Part shown: positions 1 to 8,696 of the stretch, piece after piece | Numbering within the stretch: position 1 is the stretch's first letter | How the letters are laid out: every line of letters begins with the position of its first letter | Source of the DNA: Arsenicibacter sp965247375 | GTDB taxonomy: Bacteria; Bacteroidota; Bacteroidia; Cytophagales; Spirosomataceae | Length of the DNA stretch: 64,000 bases | Reading direction: 5' to 3' | Assembly (NCBI GenBank): GCA_965247375.1 | Contig: CBDFHU010000017.1 | Span: 23,768-87,767 of the forward strand | Position numbers and translations under genes: made by a program | The notes under the pieces: generated by a model | Told to the model about the DNA's origin: nothing | Seen by the model: the letters and a program-made list of their open reading frames with translations, nothing else | Databases searched by the model: none

Positions 1-54
1 TTTTCCCTGAAAACCAACGCCGCCGGCTGGACCGAATTTAGTATTATGGTCTGA
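1..54 (+). CDS. C-terminal tail of a gene entering from the left edge
   Basis: An open frame runs from the window edge to a TGA at 52-54 and encodes 17 residues ending GWTEFSIMV. The pattern G-x-T-x-F-x-hydrophobic resembles the last strand of histidine kinase HATPase domains. A kinase next to the response regulator that follows would make sense, although the two would then be convergent. The tail is too short to assign with any certainty. Confidence 0.3.
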   Translation, partial: FSLKTNAAGWTEFSIMV

Positions 55-58
55 TGTA

Positions 59-745
59 TCAGGGTGTTGTCGGGTCCTTAAGCATATAGCCGATGCCGAT
101 GATGGTATGCAGGAGCTTGGGCTTGAATTGCCGGTCAATTTTCCGGCGCAGGTAATTGATGTACACATCAATCATGTTGATACTGGCGCCGACCTTGAGT
201 TTTTTAATCCGCTCCGAGATAGTGACCCGTGAAATAATGCGGTTCTTATTCAGCAACAGGTACTCCAGCATCGCATATTCGCGGGCTGTGAGCTCGATAG
301 GTTGCCCCGAGCGGGTGACCTGCCGGGTTTCGCCGTTGAGTTCCAGATCGGCCAGCCGGAGAATCTGTGTCGTACTGACTTCGCTGAAGCGGGAATAGAG
401 GGCCAGAATATGCGCATGGAGATCATCTATAGCAAAGGGCTTCGTCAGGTAATCATCCGCACCAACGCCATATCCCTCCTTTTTGTGAGCAAGACTTTCC
501 AGGGCCGTTAACATCAGCACCGGTACGTGGGGTTTATCGGTCCTCAGCAGCTGACAGACCTGAAACCCGTTCAGCAACGGCAGATTAATGTCCAGCACAA
601 TCACATCATAGTCATTTTCGAGGGCCATTGTCAGCCCGCTATGACCATCAAAAGCGGTATCGACCCGATTGCCATACAGCGCCAGTTCCTTTTTTACACT
701 GGCAGACAGCAGTTCGTCATCTTCAACAAGTAGTAACTTCAACAT
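59..745 (-). CDS. OmpR/PhoB-family response regulator
   Basis: DNA-binding response regulator of about 228 residues, the usual length for the family. The N-terminal receiver domain (about 1-115) has the acidic pocket in LLLVEDDE, the phospho-acceptor Asp in VIVLDINLP, and the conserved Lys in YLTKPF. The C-terminal winged helix (about 130-225) has LTAREYAMLEYLL and ends IGIGYML. A longer frame begins with TTG at 763, but the ATG at 745 puts the receiver domain at its normal N-terminus, so I chose it. The gene ends 5 bp from the stop of a plus-strand frame entering from the left. No cognate kinase is visible in full, so the stimulus is unknown. Confidence 0.93.
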   Translation of the reverse strand: MLKLLLVEDDELLSASVKKELALYGNRVDTAFDGHSGLTMALENDYDVIVLDINLPLLNGFQVCQLLRTDKPHVPVLMLTALESLAHKKEGYGVGADDYLTKPFAIDDLHAHILALYSRFSEVSTTQILRLADLELNGETRQVTRSGQPIELTAREYAMLEYLLLNKNRIISRVTISERIKKLKVGASINMIDVYINYLRRKIDRQFKPKLLHTIIGIGYMLKDPTTP

Positions 746-935
746 AGGGAGTGGTGTTTTCAAGTAGTGAAAACACAGTATTATTGTACGTAACGGCCTT
801 CGAAAATGGTGAGAAAGTGGCCAGAAAGCATTAAAATGGGGTGAAATTTCATGGGTATCCCCGGAACATTATCCAATTACCTGTCTTACGGCCCGAAAAC
901 ATGGCTGCTTAGCCGGTTTAACCAGTACTACTCTA

Positions 936-2093
936 TTGGAAACAAATAACTTACAACCTGTCAGACTGACCGGAAGCCGCCATTTGCTGGCCACACGGAT
1001 TGCCTTTCTGCTGACCGGGATCGGCTATGCCGCCTGGGCGCCTCTGGTCCCCTTTGTCAAAAACCGTAATAATCTTTCCGATGGCGAGCTGGGCCTGTTA
1101 CTGCTCTGCGTCGGGATCGGGTCAATGATTTCCATGCCGGTAGCCGGTAACCTCGCCAACCGGTTTGGGTGCCGTCCGGTATTGCTGACGGGGCTTTGCG
1201 GAATCGGTCTGATGCTGCCGCTGCTGGTGATGGTAACCAACATCCCGTTGCTGGGAGCCGCCCTGTTTGTTTTCGGCGCCAGTATCGGAGCGACCGACTG
1301 TACCATGAATATTCAGGCCATTATTGTAGAACGTGAAAACGGTAAAGCCATGATGTCGGGCTTTCACGGTCTGTTCAGCGTGGGTGGTTTTGCCGGTGCT
1401 GCCGGTATGAGCGGCGTTTTGGGCCTGGGCATAGCTCCCTTGTCTGCTGCAATTGGCTTTCTGGTCTTACTGATCGCCGCTAATCTATATGTCTCAGACG
1501 GTTATCTGAAGTCGGGGGGCGGTGATTCGGGCGGGCCGGCCTTTGCTGTTCCGAAAGGCATTGTGCTGCTGATCGGTATTCTGTGTTTTATCGCGTTTCT
1601 GGCCGAAGGAGCGGTGCTCGACTGGAGCGGTGTATTCCTGACGTCAGAGCGGTGTGTTCAGGCAGCGATGGCGGGCTGGGGCTTCGCCGCGTTTTCGGTT
1701 ACGATGACCATCGGCCGCTTTACCGGTGACGCCATTGTGCAGCGGCTGGGCGGCTCAAAGGTGTTGATGATCGGTTCGCTGATTGCCGCCGCCGGTATGG
1801 CCATCGCCACGTTTATACCCGACTGGCGTGCCGCGCTGGTGGGGTACAGTCTGGTTGGGATCGGCTGTTCTAACATTGTTCCGGTTTTGTTTACGGCCGT
1901 TGGGAATCAGCAGGATATGCCTGAGCACCTGGGCATTCCGGCGGTAGCGACCTTAGGGTATGCCGGCATGCTGTCGGGCCCGGCCATGATCGGATTCATT
2001 GCCGATCTGAGCAGCCTGGCCACCGCCTTCCTGACCATTATTGCCATGTTAGTGTTCGTGGCCGTAGGCAGCCGCTGGCTGAAAACAACGTAA
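936..2093 (+). CDS. MFS transporter, YbjJ-like
   Basis: Inner-membrane major facilitator of about 385 residues with roughly 12 hydrophobic segments. It resembles E. coli YbjJ from memory: compare FGASIGATDCTMN followed by VEREN and GFHGLFSVGG with the equivalent YbjJ segment. Substrate is not predictable; YbjJ itself is poorly defined. The best start is TTG at 936, since no ATG occurs in frame before residue 71, well inside the membrane domain. The gene stands alone and is followed by a strong intrinsic terminator. Confidence 0.85.
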   Translation: METNNLQPVRLTGSRHLLATRIAFLLTGIGYAAWAPLVPFVKNRNNLSDGELGLLLLCVGIGSMISMPVAGNLANRFGCRPVLLTGLCGIGLMLPLLVMVTNIPLLGAALFVFGASIGATDCTMNIQAIIVERENGKAMMSGFHGLFSVGGFAGAAGMSGVLGLGIAPLSAAIGFLVLLIAANLYVSDGYLKSGGGDSGGPAFAVPKGIVLLIGILCFIAFLAEGAVLDWSGVFLTSERCVQAAMAGWGFAAFSVTMTIGRFTGDAIVQRLGGSKVLMIGSLIAAAGMAIATFIPDWRAALVGYSLVGIGCSNIVPVLFTAVGNQQDMPEHLGIPAVATLGYAGMLSGPAMIGFIADLSSLATAFLTIIAMLVFVAVGSRWLKTT

Positions 2094-2117
2094 ACAAAAC
2101 GGATAAGTCGCAGTTCT

Positions 2118-2160
2118 GCGCCGGCAGAAAGCCATGTCCTGGCTTCTGCCGGCGTTTTTT
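2118..2160 (+). terminator. Intrinsic terminator after the MFS gene
   Basis: A GC-rich hairpin with arms at about 2119-2134 and 2140-2154 (core CCGGCAGAA / TTCTGCCGG, one bulge) is followed by six T. It lies 25 bp past the stop at 2093 and inside a spurious upstream extension of the next frame, which helps place that gene's true start further downstream. Confidence 0.85.
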
Positions 2161-2304
2161 GTTCTGCAAATCCGCATTTCTGAACCTATTTATATAAAAA
2201 AATACAATCCTGACTTTTTAGTGTTGAGTAGCCAAATTTTGGTTATAGTATATTTAAATGTGGTTTATATGAACCATGCTAATCAAATAATATACTATAA
2301 CTTT

Positions 2305-4890
2305 ATGCACTACACGTTTAACCAATTAACATTTTCTTTCTTCGTTGCCTTAATGGGCAGTCTGATAAGCCTTCAGGGGGCGGCAGGCACAGGCCGTTCC
2401 GGCGGAGAGCCGATGGCTATAAAAAGGCCTGGCGGACAGGCCTTGGCCGGGGTACCCTGCGGGCCGGTTGTTTACGTTACCCAAAGCGGGGGGGCAATCG
2501 TAAAAGATGGCAGCAGCTGGCAAAACGCATTCGATGGAACTCAGGTTCAGGCTGCGATTACACAGGCATCGAGTTGCAGCGCTCAGGTTTGGATTGCCGC
2601 CGGCATATACAAGCCTACTACCACCACCGAACGCGCAACTAGTTTTACACTTGCCTCGAATGTGCAGATTTACGGCGGGTTTGCCGGTACTGAAGCCAGC
2701 CTGTCTGCTCGTCAGCCAATTGATGCCGTTAACGGACAGCCATCCAGTACAACGTTCAGCGGCGATATCGGAACACAGAATGATAAATCCGATAACTCAT
2801 TCCATGTGTTTACGTACGAGAACGCAACCAATGTCGTGCTAAATGGTCTTGTTATCACGGGGGGTAATGCAGGAACCGGCGCAGGCATTACCAGCGGCGG
2901 AGCTGTTTACGGGCGTGGCAGTGTCAATAGTCTGATTATTCAGAATACGTTGTTTTCAGATAATTCGGCCCTGTTAAATGGTGGCGCCATTGGCATTCAG
3001 ACGACAGACCTGCGGTTGAATGGCGTTGTATTCGCAAAAAATTCTGCCAATAACGGAGGGGGATTATATGTGTGTTGCAGTAGCTCCTGTACGATCAATA
3101 ATACTGCTTTCCGTGAAAATTCGGCGACCAATAACGGTGGTGCTTTAGATCTTGAAAACGGACCTTTTGAGCTTACAAGTCTCACGGTAACGCAGAATAC
3201 GGCAGCCAACGGGGGCGGGGTGTATATTTGCTGCGGCAGTACCTATTCGATATCCGATGCGGTGATTCAGCAAAATATAGCCACCGGCCTGGGTGGCGGC
3301 ATGTACGCACTTAATACCAGTACCGGAACATTAACAAACGTACAGTTTACGCAAAATACAGCGGTAACGGTCTCCGGTGGTGGGTTAAAGGTATGCTGCG
3401 GAAGCTCATTTACGGGTATTTCCTGTACGTTTCAGCAAAATAGCGCCGCCACTTACGGTGGCGGCTTGTCAGCAGAAAGCCCCTTTCAGCTGACAGATGT
3501 CGGAGTCAGTAATAATACCGTTCTGAGTGGTGACGGCGGGGGGATTCATGCGAGTGGAAGTGCAAGTTATACGTTGACACGGGCAACCATTACGCAGAAC
3601 AAAGCCAATAACGGAGGCGGAATTTATGCTGCTTATACCAGTCAGGGAACAGTAAGTGATGTAACCATAAATCAGAATACGGCGGCAACAGGAGATGGCG
3701 GGGGGGTGTACGCAACAAGCGGATCAAGCTTTACAATTAACCGGGGTATTGTTGAGCAGAATAGCGGGAATAACGGAGGCGGAATTTATGCCGTATATTC
3801 CAGTAACGCGCTGATCAGCACACTGACACTGAGCCAGAATACGGCAGTTTCCGGCCAGGGAGGAGGGGTCTACACGGGTTCCAGTACCTCATACAGCATT
3901 ACGGATGGCCGTATTACCCAAAACTCATCCGCTGCCGAAGGGGGCGGGATTTTTGCAACAAATGGCGGGCAGTTAAGTCAGTTGACCAGCGTTACGCTTA
4001 GTCAGAATACCGCGGGTTCAGGCGGGGCGCTGTATGCTATTTATGGCAGCCCCTATAAAGCATCTTATGTCCGGTTCCTGGAGAACAGGGCAACGGCTGA
4101 CGGGGGGGCAATCTATGCTGATTTTGGCAGCAATGGCGCCCTGGATAACATTCTTTTTGATAAGAATGAGGCAACGGGGGCAGGCGGTGTTATGTCGCTC
4201 GGATCGGGGCTTAGTACAACCATTGTGAACGGTACGATTAGCCGTAATACGGCCGCTACCGGTACCGTTTTTATCGCAACGAACTCGACAGTCGTTGATT
4301 TGGTTAACACCATCGTTTGGGGCAACGGCTCAGCGCCAGCTAATTTTTCAACATCAAACGGGGCATTTGTCCGGTTAACAAACAGCCTTATTGAACCGAA
4401 CTCAAGCACATACGTAGACGGAGGCAATAACAAAACACAGGATCCCCTGTTCACGAATGCTGCCGGTGGTGATTTTACGCTGAAAAGCTGCTCTCCGGCC
4501 ATTAATACCGGAATGAATACCGTTAATACGGCGTCAGTAGATCTGGCAGGAAATAACCGGATTTTTAACGGGACAATTGATATGGGCGCATATGAATTCT
4601 TATCACTGCCACAGGCTGCTGCCATTTCTCTGAACACAAACGGCGTTCTGAGCAGCGCAAACTGTACGGTTAGCCTGCAAGGACGCGGCAATGGAAATGG
4701 GTTTACCGTTACCGGACCGGACGGCTATGTATTCAGTAGCGTATTCCGGAATGCCGGATTGTATGCGATTACGTTTGAAAGCATCAAAAAGCCAGGTACT
4801 TATACTTTGACCGTTACGAACAACGACGGTTGCGGGAATGTAGGTTCTGATTCGGTAACGTATACACTGAGCGGAACCGGATGTAATTAA
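2305..4890 (+). CDS. Secreted right-handed beta-helix protein
   Basis: Exported protein of about 861 residues. The frame extends upstream to 2134, but that part covers the previous gene's terminator; the ATG at 2305 begins a good signal peptide (MHYTFNQLTFSFFVALMG). From about residue 60 to 690 come many degenerate repeats of the type NxGGGIYA and TQNTA, as in polymorphic outer membrane protein-like beta-helices. At about 725-770 is a segment ending NGTIDMGAYEF, typical of the choice-of-anchor Q end of such helices. The last 69 residues form the GPDGYVFSSVFR module seen in two other proteins here. Vicinal cysteine pairs recur at residues about 257, 309 and 364. No type IX sorting domain is evident. 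Likely a surface or extracellular adhesin or glycan-binding protein. Confidence 0.85.
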   Translation: MHYTFNQLTFSFFVALMGSLISLQGAAGTGRSGGEPMAIKRPGGQALAGVPCGPVVYVTQSGGAIVKDGSSWQNAFDGTQVQAAITQASSCSAQVWIAAGIYKPTTTTERATSFTLASNVQIYGGFAGTEASLSARQPIDAVNGQPSSTTFSGDIGTQNDKSDNSFHVFTYENATNVVLNGLVITGGNAGTGAGITSGGAVYGRGSVNSLIIQNTLFSDNSALLNGGAIGIQTTDLRLNGVVFAKNSANNGGGLYVCCSSSCTINNTAFRENSATNNGGALDLENGPFELTSLTVTQNTAANGGGVYICCGSTYSISDAVIQQNIATGLGGGMYALNTSTGTLTNVQFTQNTAVTVSGGGLKVCCGSSFTGISCTFQQNSAATYGGGLSAESPFQLTDVGVSNNTVLSGDGGGIHASGSASYTLTRATITQNKANNGGGIYAAYTSQGTVSDVTINQNTAATGDGGGVYATSGSSFTINRGIVEQNSGNNGGGIYAVYSSNALISTLTLSQNTAVSGQGGGVYTGSSTSYSITDGRITQNSSAAEGGGIFATNGGQLSQLTSVTLSQNTAGSGGALYAIYGSPYKASYVRFLENRATADGGAIYADFGSNGALDNILFDKNEATGAGGVMSLGSGLSTTIVNGTISRNTAATGTVFIATNSTVVDLVNTIVWGNGSAPANFSTSNGAFVRLTNSLIEPNSSTYVDGGNNKTQDPLFTNAAGGDFTLKSCSPAINTGMNTVNTASVDLAGNNRIFNGTIDMGAYEFLSLPQAAAISLNTNGVLSSANCTVSLQGRGNGNGFTVTGPDGYVFSSVFRNAGLYAITFESIKKPGTYTLTVTNNDGCGNVGSDSVTYTLSGTGCN

Positions 4891-4912
4891 GTAAACCGAG
4901 GGTAATTTTTCT

Positions 4913-4966
4913 TGCCGGCAAAGGATTGTAGCATACCTGGCATCATGACTTTGCCGGCAGTTTTTG
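4913..4966 (+). terminator. Intrinsic terminator after the beta-helix gene
   Basis: Arms TGCCGGCAAAG (4913-4923) and CTTTGCCGGCA (4949-4959) form an 11-bp stem, followed by TTTTT at 4961-4965. It lies 23 bp downstream of the stop at 4890. Confidence 0.75.
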
Positions 4967-5014
4967 TATTTTCCTGTAAATGCGGGTTTCTTTGCAGGCA
5001 TACAGAGAATCCGC

Positions 5015-5698
5015 ATGATGATGAATTACGCGATTATTAAAGACAAAACCACACTGAAAGCCTTTATCGACTGGTTGCCGGATACGGAACCGCATGAAAC
5101 CTATTATTGCTGCCTGTTTGCACGGTCGAAGTACTGCAAGGATGTGGTACATATTTCATCGGATAAGCAGCAATTGAAGCGGTTTACGGCCACCAAAGAA
5201 TTTCTGTTTGAGAAAATACAACAACTCGAATGTCCCGTCGGCACGTATTACCAGAAGCATAACCCGATTCCGCAGGAAGCGCTGGCATTGTATATCAATC
5301 CGAATCCGCGTAGTCTGGAAAAGGCGGCCAAAAACGGCCTGATCCGGCTGGCCGAACTGATTACCAGACCGTATGCCAATTACAATCCGCAGCAGGAGCT
5401 GCTGAGTGAAATTCAGAAAGCGCACAGCCGGAAAGTGTATCTGGACCTGGATTTCGACGGGGTCAGCATTGATTCGGTCAAGGGGCAGATTGACGGCGTG
5501 ATTAATGACGACTGCCTGACGTTTTTGCAGACGCGCGGCGGTTTTCACCTGCTGGTTGAGCTGGCAAAAGTCCGGCCGGAGTTTGTCAAAACCTGGTACA
5601 ATACCCTCACAAAGCTGGAGGGCTGCGACATCAAAGGCGACAATATGATTCCGGTGCCGGGCACTTATCAGGGCGGGTTTATACCGCGGTTTGTATGA
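5015..5698 (+). CDS. Small AEP (primase)-like protein, unassigned
   Basis: Soluble protein of about 227 residues with no signal peptide. The frame opens at a TTG (4964) inside the upstream terminator; three consecutive ATG codons at 5015, 5018 and 5021 are the likely start. I do not recognise a named family, but the C-terminal half carries, in order, an acidic motif (KVYLDLDFDG, about residue 149), a motif with His (TRGGFHLLVE, about 179) and a later D-containing segment ending MIPVPGTYQGG (about 210). This order of DxD, x-x-H and D plus a PGT turn is how archaeo-eukaryotic primases are built. No helicase or other replication partner lies next to it. The function is an inference from motifs only. 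Confidence 0.6.
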   Translation: MMMNYAIIKDKTTLKAFIDWLPDTEPHETYYCCLFARSKYCKDVVHISSDKQQLKRFTATKEFLFEKIQQLECPVGTYYQKHNPIPQEALALYINPNPRSLEKAAKNGLIRLAELITRPYANYNPQQELLSEIQKAHSRKVYLDLDFDGVSIDSVKGQIDGVINDDCLTFLQTRGGFHLLVELAKVRPEFVKTWYNTLTKLEGCDIKGDNMIPVPGTYQGGFIPRFV

Positions 5699-6003
5699 GT
5701 ATTATTTTGCCCTATAAATTATCTTATTTTAGTTCTTCCGGTCAATAAATCGGTTTGTTTTATTGTCATGTGTCCCTGAGGAAACCGGAAGAGTTAGTTT
5801 GTTTTTATCGACCTGAATTGCTTAGAATGCAATAATAATAATCAAAAGCAATGCAGGATTAATTAAATGTAAGGTATTGTATACTCAGGAGGTATTATCC
5901 TGCGGATATATCAGGCAAGTTACCGGTAGTTTTACTACTGTAAGTCTTGATAATAAAGCAATAAAATATGAAATAAATAAAATAACCGCCGGTATTTTAT
6001 CTG
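5699..6003. other. AT-rich intergenic stretch, no gene seen
   Basis: About 305 bp between two convergent genes, clearly richer in A+T than its flanks. Short frames here have no plausible start or protein-like composition. I see no strong terminator hairpin, promoter match or RNA gene. Confidence 0.6.
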
Positions 6004-6372
6004 TTAATTTTGCGCGGCGATATCAAATTTTGCTACATATATGGTTGTGTCTTTATCACTAAAACTAATTTTTCTGTTTTCTTGATTTGCCAGCTCATAC
6101 TGCCCGTTTATAGTGAATTTTGCCTCAGTAAATTTATATCCAGTAACCAGAGAAAATGTAGCTGTGTATAAAGTATCCTTAATGACCGGCTTGAGTTCCA
6201 GGTCGTAATCCCAGCTTAAAGGCCTGTCACTACCCCGAACCCCAACGGACTGAATATTTTTTACGCCTTCAACGTTGAGTTTTAAAACAATGGTTTTCTT
6301 CGCTGATTTCTGAACGCACCCTGCAAATACCCAGATAAGAAATAGTAAGCCTGCGCTTTTAGTTAACTTCAT
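6004..6372 (-). CDS. Small lipoprotein with a starch-binding-like beta fold
   Basis: Predicted lipoprotein of 122 residues: basic N-terminus, hydrophobic stretch and a lipobox FAGC at about residue 18. The mature part contains VGVRGSDRPLSWD, then LYTATFSL, EAKFTING and NRKISF, the order of strands found in CBM20-type and related immunoglobulin-like modules that bind glycans or sit beside hydrolases. No catalytic domain is present. Its start overlaps the end of the DoxX gene by 14 bp, so the two are very probably co-translated. Confidence 0.6.
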   Translation of the reverse strand: MKLTKSAGLLFLIWVFAGCVQKSAKKTIVLKLNVEGVKNIQSVGVRGSDRPLSWDYDLELKPVIKDTLYTATFSLVTGYKFTEAKFTINGQYELANQENRKISFSDKDTTIYVAKFDIAAQN

Positions 6373-6844
6373 TTTCGTTCTTTTTAGAAATCAGATAATC
6401 TACTCCAAACCTGCCGGACCCAAGAACCAGGCTATATAAACTAACCCACAGAAAGCCTAGTGCCGGTAAGGTATTCCACATACCCTGATTTATTTGTTGT
6501 AGGAATATGGCTCCGGACATAGTTGCTACTATCAGAAGAGAAGCAATTCTTGTCTGTAACCCCAGTAATAAGAAAATCCCGCCAACAGCTTCACTAAAAG
6601 CGGCCATCCAGGCAAAAAACTCCGGGAATTGTTTGAATATACCACCATAGCCAGCTACGTCTCCCGGAAACCAGAAGGCTACTTCGAACAAGCCTAAGTT
6701 TTTATCTGCGGGGGACCAGGGAAGCCCGAATTTTTCAGATCCAAAATAAACAGTTAATAAATAACCGCACACAATCCTTGGAACTGCAATTAGTAAGTCC
6801 TGCCACCAATGAGGTAATAAAACCGGCTTTGTTATCTTAAACAT
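6359..6844 (-). CDS. DoxX-family membrane protein
   Basis: Integral membrane protein of 161 residues, typical DoxX length, with about four hydrophobic helices. Family features include an early Arg-containing helix (PRIVCGYLL), the glycine-rich AVGGIFLLLGLQTR helix and the following small-residue helix. Members are linked to oxidative stress or quinone processes in other bacteria, but the role here is unknown. It is the first gene of a two-gene unit with the downstream lipoprotein. Confidence 0.8.
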   Translation of the reverse strand: MFKITKPVLLPHWWQDLLIAVPRIVCGYLLTVYFGSEKFGLPWSPADKNLGLFEVAFWFPGDVAGYGGIFKQFPEFFAWMAAFSEAVGGIFLLLGLQTRIASLLIVATMSGAIFLQQINQGMWNTLPALGFLWVSLYSLVLGSGRFGVDYLISKKNENEVN

Positions 6845-7034
6845 TTTTTTCTGACTATATATAACCGGCGTAATGTCGTGATTTAAATCAGATAAATAAA
6901 TTAAAACTAATGAAATATGAAATTCTCTTAGTTTTTGTATACGAAAAGGAGAATTGTATTAATAATTCAGGCATCTTTAGATTGATTTGGTTCCTGTTTT
7001 TGACAGGGCTTAGCAAGCAGCTATGGCATTTATA

Positions 7035-8531
7035 TTACTCCATTGTTCCCGTTGACTCAGGTAGCCGAAACAGCCCGATCAATGTCGTAACGGCGGCCAT
7101 GCCAAGGGGATACAGCAGACCGGCAAACTGATTGCCGGTTGATGAAATCAGGGCTGTGGCGATGAAAGGGGTAAGGCCACCGAAAATACCATTACCGATG
7201 TGGTAGGGCAGGGAGAGAGACGTGTAGCGGATACGTGTCGGAAACAGTTCAACGAGGTAGGCCGCAATCGGGCCGTAAGCCATCGCCACGATGAAGACCT
7301 GAAGGAATACCCAGAGAATAAGCCGGTTGCGTGAGCTGCTGTTAAGGTGAATAACGGTTTTGGGCCTTGCAGAGGGGTCATTCAGTACCTGCGTGATGAC
7401 CTCTGAAGAACCGTCTGTAAAAGTTCTGGTCTCACTCCGGACAGTCTTACCGGCTTCAATACCATTGCTGACAGTGCTCTGCGCCACAACTTTGCCGCTG
7501 GTCTCAATGGCCGTAGCCATTTGCCGGTAGATCGGGTAAAAAGTAATCGACGCAAGTGCCAGACCGGTCATCATGAGCTTTTTGCGGCTGATCCAGGCTA
7601 TACCTCTTTTATCGGATAGTGATCCGAAGAAAACGGCAAACGGCGTCGCCAGCATAATTGCTACGAGCATAATCTGGTTGGTTTGCAGGAAATCCACGTG
7701 CATAATGGTGCCGATGAACACGCTCGGGTAGAAGTGGGCCGTGTACCAGATGCACCCGTAACCGGCCGTAAGTCCGAACAGGGTTAGCAGGACCAACCGA
7801 CGGTTTTGCGGGTTTACAAAGGATTCCTTCAGCGGGTTCTTCGAGACGGTATTGGTCGTTTTTAGTTGGTTAAACAGCGGCGATTCGTCCATGTTCTGCC
7901 GGATGAAGTACGAAACGATTACCAGCAGGCCCGATAAAACAAACGGAATCCGCCAGCCCCATTCCTGAAATTCATCGGGCGACAGCAGTGTGCGGCAGGT
8001 AAAAATAATGGCAATTGACAGCACAAGACCGATAGTTGCCGTCAGCTGGATCAGGCTGGTGTAAAAGCCACGGCGCGTATCAGGCGTGTGTTCGGCTACG
8101 TAAGTGGTCGCTCCCCCGTATTCGCCGCCGAGCGCCAGACCCTGTACGAGTCGCAGCAGGACCAGAATCATCGGTGCAATAAGCCCGATCTGCGCATAGT
8201 TTGGTACAAACGCAACCGCAAAGGTAGATCCACCCATTAGCAGCAAGGTTACCAGAAACGTATATTTCCGCCCGACAGTATCACCGAGTTTGCCGAATAC
8301 CAGCGCCCCGAACGGTCTTACCACAAACCCGACCGCAAAGGTTGCCAGCGCTTCGAGAGTCTGCACCAGCGGGTTGTCGCTCTTCGGGAAAAACTGCGGC
8401 CCGATGACGGTGGCGGCCAGACTGCCGAAAATAAAAAAGTCGTACCATTCGATGACTGTGCCGATGCCGGAGGCCAGAATAATACGACGGAGCTGCGCGC
8501 GGGTGATTTCTGCTGTAGAGGACTGCTTCAT
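7035..8531 (-). CDS. MFS transporter, metabolite:H+ symporter (MHS) family
   Basis: Proton-coupled symporter of 498 residues in the same family as ProP, ShiA and KgtP. Diagnostic segments are GTVIEWYDFFIFGSLA in helix 1, RPFGALVFGKLGDTVGRK between helices 2 and 3, and RLVQGLALGGEYGGA in helix 4. A hydrophilic insertion of about 60 residues (about 340-400, encoded near 7330-7510) lies between late helices and makes the protein longer than ProP-like relatives without it. The substrate cannot be told from sequence. Monocistronic. Confidence 0.9.
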   Translation of the reverse strand: MKQSSTAEITRAQLRRIILASGIGTVIEWYDFFIFGSLAATVIGPQFFPKSDNPLVQTLEALATFAVGFVVRPFGALVFGKLGDTVGRKYTFLVTLLLMGGSTFAVAFVPNYAQIGLIAPMILVLLRLVQGLALGGEYGGATTYVAEHTPDTRRGFYTSLIQLTATIGLVLSIAIIFTCRTLLSPDEFQEWGWRIPFVLSGLLVIVSYFIRQNMDESPLFNQLKTTNTVSKNPLKESFVNPQNRRLVLLTLFGLTAGYGCIWYTAHFYPSVFIGTIMHVDFLQTNQIMLVAIMLATPFAVFFGSLSDKRGIAWISRKKLMMTGLALASITFYPIYRQMATAIETSGKVVAQSTVSNGIEAGKTVRSETRTFTDGSSEVITQVLNDPSARPKTVIHLNSSSRNRLILWVFLQVFIVAMAYGPIAAYLVELFPTRIRYTSLSLPYHIGNGIFGGLTPFIATALISSTGNQFAGLLYPLGMAAVTTLIGLFRLPESTGTME

Positions 8532-8644
8532 ATAGTCTGTTAATGAATTCCGTTCAGGCGGTTGTCTGCAAAATAGCGTATTCAGCCGTAAATTCTCTAC
8601 AGGCAGCGATTATCACTCCCGGACTGAATGTCGCTTTTTTACAA

Positions 8645-8673
8645 TTTCCTCAAAGAGGTTGATACTAATTTTG
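8645..8673 (+). promoter_or_regulatory. Candidate Bacteroidota promoter of the frameshifted secreted gene
   Basis: TTTC at 8645-8648, a 17-bp spacer and TAATTTTG at 8666-8673 match the TTTG-N17-19-TAnnTTTG pattern, with one mismatch in the upstream box. It supports the ATG at 8697 over the earlier in-frame codon at 8628. Confidence 0.5.
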
Positions 8674-8696
8674 TTGCAACCACATATCGTCAAGAC

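Noticed and set aside
2134..2304. N-terminal extension of the beta-helix protein by 57 codons
   Set aside because: It crosses the previous gene's terminator and AT-rich promoter-like DNA, and would bury the signal peptide that begins at 2305.
2880..4260. Repetitive DNA in the beta-helix gene as a CRISPR-like or tandem repeat array
   Set aside because: The repeats are degenerate at the DNA level, vary in length and stay in frame; they encode protein repeats.
8628..8696. Earlier in-frame start for the frameshifted secreted protein
   Set aside because: The extension overlaps the candidate promoter at 8645-8673 and would precede the signal peptide with a charged stretch.
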